A stretch of 11,027 nucleotides of DNA from Synergistales bacterium. GTDB lineage: Bacteria > Synergistota > Synergistia > Synergistales > Thermovirgaceae. The notes beneath the pieces are model-generated. The model had not been told where the DNA came from. It saw only the letters and a list, made by a program, of their open reading frames with translations, and made no database searches. The stretch's first letter is position 1, and every line of letters starts with the position of its first letter. Of this stretch, positions 1 to 5,411 are shown piece after piece. The position numbers and the translations under genes are program-made. Where the stretch lies: positions 1-11,027 of the forward strand of contig JAHDOX010000047.1 of assembly GCA_018434645.1 (NCBI GenBank), given 5' to 3'.

Positions 1-906
1 TAATTTACTGAAGAATTCCCCTGTTGCAGCTGTTAATCCGACTGCTGTTGTAAGGCAAGCAAGCGCTACCGCTATGCCCAAAGCAGCTAAGCCAACATCT
101 CCGGCAATTTCAGCCACAATGGTGACAAGTAAGGCTGTTCTAGGAATATCCTGTGACGCAAAGGATGCAGTGGCTCCCAAATACATCAAGCCACCGTAAA
201 CGACCAATAATCCAGTTGCAGCAATTACACCGGCTGATAAAGTCATTTTGATTGTAGAGGCCTTCCCATAACCCTTGGACCTGATGCTTTGGACAATTAT
301 TCCCGCAAATATCACGGCGGCAAGGGCGTCCATCGTTTGATAGCCCTCTATAAAACAGGATGAGAAAGCACTGTTGGAAATTTTTGGATCCAGTAGCGCG
401 CCTATGGGGTTTACGATGCCTGATATTATGATAAATAACAAAAGGACAAGTAATCCGGGAGTTAAAATTTTACCGATTATGTCGATGACGGAAGACTGCT
501 TGATGGAAAAATAGTAGGTTAAGGCAAAGAAACCAATTATTGGTATATAGGAATTGATGTCGGGAAAAAAGGGTTTTACAGCAACTTCGAAGGTTGTAGC
601 TCCCGTGCGTGGAATGGCAAGAAGCGGTCCTATGCATAAAACGACCAGCGTGCCGAGTAAAATCCCGAAAAGTTTACCGCCTTTATCGGCGAATTTCTCA
701 AAAGAACCATCGTAATGAGACATTACTATGACTCCCAAAAGTGGCAACCCGATTCCCGTAATCCCGAACCCTGACATGGCAGCCAGCCATTTAGTTCCAA
801 ACAAGGATCCCAAATAGGGAGGGAAAATCAGATTACCTGCACCGAAAAACATGGCAAACAGGGCAAAACCGGTGATTATAACATCTTTTGTGTTGATTCT
901 CTCCAT
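1..906 (-). CDS. brnQ: Branched-chain amino acid carrier, BrnQ/LIVCS family (C-terminus beyond window)
   Basis: Imports leucine, isoleucine and valine across the inner membrane by sodium- or proton-coupled symport (known for the LIVCS family). Reading the minus strand from the ATG at 906-904 gives 302 residues without a stop, against roughly 430 for the family, so about the last third is missing off the left edge. The N-terminus reads MERINTKDVIITGFALFAMF and continues FGAGNLIFPPYLG, the hallmark opening of BrnQ. Later segments such as GPLLAIPRTGATTFE and the repeated long hydrophobic stretches also fit, with about eight membrane segments visible. The start is set by AAGGAGG at about 918-924, some 11 bases upstream. 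Codon use looks more AT-rich than in the trehalose operon. It is divergent from the amidase at 1465 and has its own candidate promoter near 1103-1131. Identity is secure; whether the full gene is intact cannot be seen. Confidence 0.93.
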   Translation of the reverse strand, partial: MERINTKDVIITGFALFAMFFGAGNLIFPPYLGSLFGTKWLAAMSGFGITGIGLPLLGVIVMSHYDGSFEKFADKGGKLFGILLGTLVVLCIGPLLAIPRTGATTFEVAVKPFFPDINSYIPIIGFFALTYYFSIKQSSVIDIIGKILTPGLLVLLLFIIISGIVNPIGALLDPKISNSAFSSCFIEGYQTMDALAAVIFAGIIVQSIRSKGYGKASTIKMTLSAGVIAATGLLVVYGGLMYLGATASFASQDIPRTALLVTIVAEIAGDVGLAALGIAVALACLTTAVGLTAATGEFFSKL

Positions 907-1070
907 TTTGCAAAGAACCTCCTTAAAACATTTTCAAACAAGTTATTAAATGTGTTTATTTTTTTATGTGTGATAAATTATTGTTAAAACGGCAATTTGT
1001 TTTACTAAACAATTTTCGATGAATTTAAAGTCTGGTTTGCGTGTTTGGGTTATCAGCAGTTCTAAAACAC

Positions 1071-1095
1071 AAAAAAACCTCCCGGAAATGGAGGC
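1071..1095 (-). terminator. Hairpin plus T-run on the brnQ strand (terminator, or 5' leader hairpin)
   Basis: Minus-strand CCTCC (1094-1090) pairs with GGAGG (1082-1078) across a 7-base loop, extended by a possible G-U pair, and is followed directly by seven T (1077-1071). This has the form of a small intrinsic terminator. If transcription comes from further upstream it would shield brnQ from it. If the promoter at 1103-1131 is real, the hairpin lies only a few bases from the transcript's 5' end and more likely acts as a stabilising or pausing element than as a terminator. Confidence 0.45.
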
Positions 1096-1102
1096 GTCAA
1101 TA

Positions 1103-1131
1103 ATCCTAAACGTATCAGTCCTTATAGTCAA
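1103..1131 (-). promoter_or_regulatory. Candidate sigma-70-type promoter for brnQ
   Basis: On the minus strand TTGACT (1131-1126) is followed after exactly 17 bases by TAGGAT (1108-1103), matching the -35 consensus at 5 of 6 positions and the -10 at 4 of 6. Transcription would start near 1097 and run toward brnQ, leaving a leader of about 190 bases. No better promoter was found between here and the brnQ start. Confidence 0.45.
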
Positions 1132-1290
1132 ATTCGCCCGAAAAAATCCTTGATGATTTGTGCTCGAACTTTGTAGAGCTGGTAGTAAAAGCAGCCCCTG
1201 CCGAGTCGCAAAAGATTTTACTTTATGCACTGATTACTGCCCCTTTCCATAAGTGGGTTACCCCTATCACGGGCGGGTTCTTTGCGCGAG

Positions 1291-1404
1291 TTACGCCATT
1301 GATAAAGCTGCTTCACGAGACCGTTGAAAAACGTTGAAATGCGACATTTTAAGCAAAAACGAGATCAAAGCGCAGAATACATGATTGACCTTTAGGTTGT
1401 CTTG
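1291..1404 (-). pseudogene. Probable transposase C-terminal remnant
   Basis: The minus strand here reads DNLKVNHVFCALISFLLKM and then SHFNVFQRSREAALSMA before a TAA stop at 1293-1291. From memory this resembles the C-terminal end of IS4-like DDE transposases, where a 'K-V-N-H-x-F-C-A-L' segment leads to a hydrophobic helix and a 'K-L/M-x-H-F' segment. Only about 36 residues remain. Upstream the frame runs into the ribosome binding site and start of the divergent amidase, so the rest of the transposase and its catalytic triad are gone. No terminal inverted repeats or target duplications could be identified. The match is from recall and short, and the opposite strand overlaps it with another protein-like frame, so either reading could be chance. 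Confidence 0.35.
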
Positions 1405-1430
1405 TTGAAAGAATGCAGAAAAGATAAGAT
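1402..1430 (+). promoter_or_regulatory. Candidate promoter for the amidase gene
   Basis: TTGTTG (1402-1407) and TAAGAT (1425-1430) are separated by 17 bases. The -10 matches consensus at 4 of 6 positions and the -35 at 3 of 6. Transcription would start near 1437, giving a short leader of about 28 bases before the ATG at 1465. This is a moderate match only; TTGACC at 1385-1390 is an alternative -35 but lacks a good partner. Confidence 0.3.
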
Positions 1431-1464
1431 GGTCATGCAACAGGAGAAAAGGAGGCGAAAAGTC

Positions 1465-2757
1465 ATGAGTGCGTCGATTGTTCATTCAAAAGATATGGTG
1501 TGGCTTCTGGACCCAAAAGAGGCTTTTGCGGGGCCTGTCGCGGATGGAGGTCGTATTGTGGCCAGGGTTAGTCCCGGGTGCTGGGGGGCGATGATAACTC
1601 CCGATTATCCCAGCGGTCATGAGGTGATCAGGCCGATTGCCATAGAGGGGGCCGAGCCCAAAGACGCAGTTATCATCAGAATAAGAAAGATCAATGTTTT
1701 GTCTCTTGCCACTACGTCCGGAACGGATGCACCCCAGGAAGGTCATTTCGACGGAGACCCTTTCGTCGCCAAAAAATGTCCTTCATGTGGCACTGTCAAT
1801 CCCCAGACTTATGTGGAAGGTGTAGGTGAAGAAGCCGTACGTTGCAAAAAGTGCGGTGCTCCCGTTCATCCTTTCAAAATCGAGAACGGTTACACACTTC
1901 TCATGGACGAAAACCGGGAAATAGGGATTACCGTAAACAAGAAAGCGGCCGAAGAGATCGCCAGGGATGCGGCATCGTTCAGCGCCCTTCCACCTGGATC
2001 GTGTCAATATTCCGCAAACCTCTTTGCCAAAGCGGACTTGCCCGGCGTCATAGCGCCCTTGCGTCCCATGGTCGGCAATATCGGGTCCTGCCCGGCTGTC
2101 AGTATGCCCGCCAGCCACAATGCAGGAGATTTCGGTTCATTCCTGGTAGGAGCCCCCCACGCATATGCCATTGATGAGGCGGACCTTGACAAGCGTACCG
2201 ACGGCCACATGGACGTGAACGAAGTCGTTGAAGGAGCGGTCCTCGTGGTGCCTGTCAAGGTTCCGGGTGCGGGTATTTATGTTGGCGATGTTCATGCAAT
2301 GATGGGCGACGGTGAGATCGCCGGCCACACTACCGATGTCTCCGCTGAAGTCATAATTGACGTGGAACTGGTCAAGGGATTGGAGCTCCAAGGACCGCTG
2401 CTTTTGCCGCTCGAAGAGGATCTGCCGAAGATAGCCTCGATCCGCTTTCCGGAGGAGATCGAGGTCGCCAGGTCTATAGCTTCAAGATACGGCTTGACTT
2501 TGGAAGAAGAAACGCTTCCGATTCAGGTTATCGGATCGGGCAAGGATCTCAACACCGCAACAATGAATGGTCTGGAAAGGATGGCCTCTTTCACCGGCCT
2601 TTCCTTGCCCGAGATCAGGAACAGGTGCACCTTGACCGGTCAGGTCGATATAGGAAGACTACCTGGCGTTGTTCAGGTGACCATGCTTGTGCCAAAAGGG
2701 ATTCTTGAGAAAAGAAATCTATGGGAAACTGCTTTGGCTCATTACGAGGAATTTTAG
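1465..2757 (+). CDS. Acetamidase/formamidase family protein with zinc-ribbon-like insert
   Basis: Predicted cytoplasmic amidohydrolase of the FmdA/AmdA family, which releases ammonia from formamide, acetamide or other small amides. Family features in the 430-residue product include the early DPKEAFAGPVADGG region, GHEVIRPIAIEGAEPKDAV, and the conserved GDVHAMMGDGEIAGHTTD segment near residues 274-291. Residues 105-130 hold Cys105-x2-Cys108-x18-Cys127-x2-Cys130, the spacing of a treble-clef or rubredoxin-like zinc ribbon, placed inside the amidase fold. The start is ATG 1465 because AGGAGG lies nine bases upstream; the frame stays open to 1402 but those residues (rich in Lys/Arg, read from the ribosome binding site) are unlikely to be translated. 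The true substrate is unknown. Members of this family are often annotated as acetamidase without test. The gene stands alone, with no obvious terminator before the next small frame. Confidence 0.88.
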   Translation: MSASIVHSKDMVWLLDPKEAFAGPVADGGRIVARVSPGCWGAMITPDYPSGHEVIRPIAIEGAEPKDAVIIRIRKINVLSLATTSGTDAPQEGHFDGDPFVAKKCPSCGTVNPQTYVEGVGEEAVRCKKCGAPVHPFKIENGYTLLMDENREIGITVNKKAAEEIARDAASFSALPPGSCQYSANLFAKADLPGVIAPLRPMVGNIGSCPAVSMPASHNAGDFGSFLVGAPHAYAIDEADLDKRTDGHMDVNEVVEGAVLVVPVKVPGAGIYVGDVHAMMGDGEIAGHTTDVSAEVIIDVELVKGLELQGPLLLPLEEDLPKIASIRFPEEIEVARSIASRYGLTLEEETLPIQVIGSGKDLNTATMNGLERMASFTGLSLPEIRNRCTLTGQVDIGRLPGVVQVTMLVPKGILEKRNLWETALAHYEEF

Positions 2758-2863
2758 CTCCAACGGTATGGTGCCAAAAAGCGGATGTTCACCATGGTAT
2801 AGGTATGATAAACTGTCAGTAGGGCAGCGGAACAAATTCAAGATGAATGTGTGGTGTAAAACC

Positions 2864-3217
2864 ATGCAAATCGACCTGACGGAAGCGGAAGCGGAGGTTT
2901 TGAGAGAGCTTCTTGCCTATGCCATATCGGAGATCAGGATGGAGATAGCCGACACGGACAGCGGAAGCTACAGGCAAACCCTGAAAGACCGGAAGGCATT
3001 GTTTTTGAGTATCGCGGAAAAACTTGAGGGAAAGCACTTACCTTCAGGAAGTTACGATTTTTATATTTTGTATTCGCACTTATTTTGTGCCATCAAGATA
3101 AAAAGAAGTTCCTGTCGTTTTGCAGTGCGGTGTTTTTATGCGTTTTTGCCGGGTCTGCTGTTGTTTTTGGTGTCTGCACTCTTATTCTCCTGTATCCTGC
3201 TCTGGCCTCGGGTATAA
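2864..3217 (+). CDS. Small uncharacterised protein, helical N-terminal domain with doubtful C-terminal half
   Basis: Function unknown. Residues 1-57 (MQIDLTEAEAEVLRELLAYA onward to the LSIAEKLEG segment) form a convincing charged helical domain. It resembles a family of roughly 60-residue hypothetical proteins in which a LTxxEAxxLxxLL helix is followed by an E-x3-DTD segment and a second helix. Those usually end near the EKL segment. Here the frame stays open for another 60 residues through T-rich DNA, giving a Cys-rich stretch and a hydrophobic tail (FLPGLLLFLVSALLFSCILL, residues ~92-111). Codons in that half start mostly with T or C, unlike the first half, so it may be read-through after a lost stop rather than a genuine tail anchor. 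ATG 2864 was chosen because homology-like sequence begins there; no good ribosome binding site is visible, and the frame extends upstream into the amidase end. The final TAA overlaps the candidate glgX -10 box. Confidence 0.6.
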   Translation: MQIDLTEAEAEVLRELLAYAISEIRMEIADTDSGSYRQTLKDRKALFLSIAEKLEGKHLPSGSYDFYILYSHLFCAIKIKRSSCRFAVRCFYAFLPGLLLFLVSALLFSCILLWPRV

Positions 3218-3218
3218 T
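3213..3218 (+). promoter_or_regulatory. Candidate -10 box for the glgX-treY-treZ operon
   Basis: A perfect TATAAT lies 82 bases before the glgX start, in the only sizeable gap upstream of the operon. No good -35 sits 16-18 bases upstream (the sequence there is around TGTATC), so activity may need an activator. Transcription would begin near 3225. Confidence 0.35.
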
Positions 3219-3267
3219 AATATGATATTTGCGTCCTTGTCCTGGCGCGATCTGTGAAAGTCAACCT

Positions 3268-3286
3268 TTTTGATATTCTTTTGATA
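3268..3286 (+). repeat. Direct repeat TTTTGATA x2 upstream of glgX
   Basis: TTTTGATA occurs at 3268-3275 and again at 3279-3286, an 11-base period that is close to one helical turn. It lies between the candidate promoter and the glgX start, so it could bind a regulator to the leader DNA or be chance in T-rich sequence. Confidence 0.3.
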
Positions 3287-3299
3287 CGGGGGAAAAGAC

Positions 3300-5411
3300 A
3301 TGGAAATATGGCCTGGTAAACCCTATCCGCTCGGGGCGACCTTCGACGGTGTTGGTACGAACTTTTCCATTTTCTCGGAGGCGGCTGAGGAAGTGGAATT
3401 ATGCCTTTTCGATAAACATGGAGCGGAAACCAGGTTTAAGCTGCCGGAGATGACAGCCTGCTGTTGGCACGGTTACATTCACGGCGTGGGTCCTGGGCAA
3501 AAATACGGGTACAGGGTTCACGGTACGTGGGACCCGGCGCAAGGCAAAAGATGCAACCCTGCAAAGCTTTTGATTGACCCGTATGCGAAAGCCGTGGAGG
3601 GTCAAGTGAATTGGGACCCGTCCGTTTTCGGGTACACTGTTGGAGGAAGCGACGATATCAGGGACGATCGTGACAGTGCTCCTTTCGTACCAAAATCGAT
3701 AGTCTCCAATCCCTTTTTTGACTGGGGAAAAGACGTACCCATCAAAAGGCCTTTGAGCGATACCTTGATCTATGAGGTTCATGTCAAGGGTTTTTCCAAA
3801 AAACACCCCGAAATTCCCGAGAACATAAGGGGAACATACTCGGCTTTATCCCATCCTGCTGCAGTGGAATATTTCAAACGCCTAGGGGTAAGTGCGCTGG
3901 AGCTCATGCCTGTGCATCAGTTCATCCATGATGCGCATCTAGTCGAAAAGGGCCTGCGGAATTACTGGGGATACAACACCATCGGATATTTTGCGCCTCA
4001 TAACGAGTACGCTGCCTACGGACAGGCGGGAGAGCAGGTCCAGGAATTCAGGCAGATGGTAAAAACCCTCCACGAGGCCGATATAGAGGTGATACTTGAC
4101 GTCGTCTACAATCATACGGCGGAAGGAAACCACCTGGGACCGACGCTGTCTTTCAGGGGCATAGACAACGCAGCCTATTACCGGCTCGACGCCGGCAATC
4201 CGCGATTTTATGTCGATTACACCGGAACGGGAAATTCCCTCAACATGCGGCATCCCCATGTGCTTCAGCTGATCATGGACTCCCTCCGGTATTGGATCCT
4301 GGAGATGCATGTTGATGGCTTCAGGTTTGACCTGGCATCGACACTGGCCAGGGAGCTCCACGACGTAGACAGGTTGTCCGCATTCTTCGACCTGGTGCAA
4401 CAGGACCCTGTGGTCAGCCAGGTGAAGTTGATAGCCGAGCCTTGGGATGTAGGAGAGGGAGGTTATCAGGTCGGCAACTTTCCGCCCCTTTGGTCGGAAT
4501 GGAACGGCAAGTACAGAGATTGCATGCGGGATTTTTGGCGTGGCAAGGATCAGACTCTGGGGGAATTCGCCTACCGGTTTACAGGCAGCTCCGATCTATA
4601 CGAGAACACGGGACGGCGCCCCTTTGCCAGCGTAAATTTCGTTACCGCCCACGATGGTTTTACCCTTCACGACCTTGTTTCCTACAACGAAAAACACAAT
4701 GAGGCAAACGGGGAAAACAACGCCGATGGTACCGACGACAATCGTTCATGGAACTGCGGTGTCGAAGGTCCGACCGACGATCCCGAAATAAACGACTTGC
4801 GCACCAGGCAGAAAATGAATTTCCTTGTTTCGCTTATTTGTTCACAGGGTATACCCATGATTTTGGGTGGCGACGAAATAGGGCGAACGCAAAAGGGAAA
4901 CAACAACGCCTACTGCCAGGATAACGAAGTTTCCTGGTTCGACTGGGAAAACGCCGACGAAGGGTTTCTTGAGTTCGTCTGTTATCTGGTTAATTTCAGA
5001 TGGGAACATCCCGTTTTCAGGCGCAGGAATTGGTTCATAGGCCGTCCTATAAATGGTAGCGACCTTCACGACATCGGCTGGTTCACTCCGGACGGCAAAC
5101 TTATGACGCATGAAAACTGGCGTCAGGATTTTGCCAAGAGCCTTATGATCTTCCTTAATGGCGACGCCATCAAAACTCCCGACATATGGGGCCGGAAAAT
5201 CAGGGACGACAGTTTCCTCTTTCTTGTAAACGCGCATTACGAACCTTTGGAATTCACGCTTCCCGAATCGTCGTGGGGTGACTTTTGGGAATGGGTTATA
5301 GATACAGGAAGAGGCGGTTTCATAGAGGGAACAGAGCCACTCGCGGGTGGTTCGAAGGTTAACGTATCGAGCCGTGCGATTGTTGTCCTCGTTAAAAGGA
5401 TAGAAGAATGA
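3300..5411 (+). CDS. glgX: Glycogen debranching enzyme, GlgX/TreX type (GH13 isoamylase family)
   Basis: Cuts alpha-1,6 branch linkages in glycogen or maltodextrin to supply linear chains, acting in the cytoplasm as the first step of the TreX-TreY-TreZ route. The 703-residue length matches GlgX/TreX. The N-terminus (KPYPLGATFDGVGTNFSIFS) is the typical CBM48 beginning. The four GH13 regions are all present: region I DVVYNH (Asp267, His272), region II GFRFDLAS with Arg342 and nucleophile Asp344, region III IAEPWD with acid/base Glu380, and region IV TAHDG with His451-Asp452. The C-terminal part from about residue 620 is the expected beta domain. A GGGGGA sequence about eight bases upstream serves as ribosome binding site for the ATG at 3300. 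The stop overlaps the treY start by four bases (ATGA), so the two are probably translationally coupled. Because it heads treY-treZ, a TreX-like role is more likely than a purely glycogen-catabolic one. No other glycogen gene (glgA, B, C, P) is in view. Confidence 0.95.
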   Translation: MEIWPGKPYPLGATFDGVGTNFSIFSEAAEEVELCLFDKHGAETRFKLPEMTACCWHGYIHGVGPGQKYGYRVHGTWDPAQGKRCNPAKLLIDPYAKAVEGQVNWDPSVFGYTVGGSDDIRDDRDSAPFVPKSIVSNPFFDWGKDVPIKRPLSDTLIYEVHVKGFSKKHPEIPENIRGTYSALSHPAAVEYFKRLGVSALELMPVHQFIHDAHLVEKGLRNYWGYNTIGYFAPHNEYAAYGQAGEQVQEFRQMVKTLHEADIEVILDVVYNHTAEGNHLGPTLSFRGIDNAAYYRLDAGNPRFYVDYTGTGNSLNMRHPHVLQLIMDSLRYWILEMHVDGFRFDLASTLARELHDVDRLSAFFDLVQQDPVVSQVKLIAEPWDVGEGGYQVGNFPPLWSEWNGKYRDCMRDFWRGKDQTLGEFAYRFTGSSDLYENTGRRPFASVNFVTAHDGFTLHDLVSYNEKHNEANGENNADGTDDNRSWNCGVEGPTDDPEINDLRTRQKMNFLVSLICSQGIPMILGGDEIGRTQKGNNNAYCQDNEVSWFDWENADEGFLEFVCYLVNFRWEHPVFRRRNWFIGRPINGSDLHDIGWFTPDGKLMTHENWRQDFAKSLMIFLNGDAIKTPDIWGRKIRDDSFLFLVNAHYEPLEFTLPESSWGDFWEWVIDTGRGGFIEGTEPLAGGSKVNVSSRAIVVLVKRIEE

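Larger units (their letters stand above)
907..1464. other. AT-rich spacer between brnQ and the amidase, no intact gene
   Basis: This 558-base divergent spacer carries the brnQ leader and promoter, the amidase promoter, and gene debris. There is no intact gene with a ribosome binding site. On the minus strand 1291-1404 looks like the C-terminal end of a transposase. On the plus strand two frames (1019-1153 and 1128-1337) give protein-like text that would join if one A of the six-A run at 1141-1146 were lost. Base composition is richest in A/T at 907-1020. The debris suggests past insertion and decay of a mobile element here. Confidence 0.6.

Noticed and set aside
907..1290. T-box or other riboswitch in the brnQ leader
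   Set aside because: No T-box AGGGTGG-type sequence or other recognisable riboswitch core was found on the minus strand before the hairpin at 1071-1095.
1402..1464. Upstream extension of the amidase by 21 residues
   Set aside because: It would translate the ribosome binding site itself (Lys/Arg-rich), while ATG 1465 has AGGAGG at good spacing.
2767..2795. ATGGTG...CACCAT inverted repeat between the amidase and the small gene
   Set aside because: Six-base arms with a 17-base loop and no T-run; too weak for a terminator and likely chance.
3136..3255. Cys-rich short frame starting ATGCGTTTTTGC
   Set aside because: Unusual composition from T/G-rich DNA in a third frame, no ribosome binding site, and overlapped by two better explanations.
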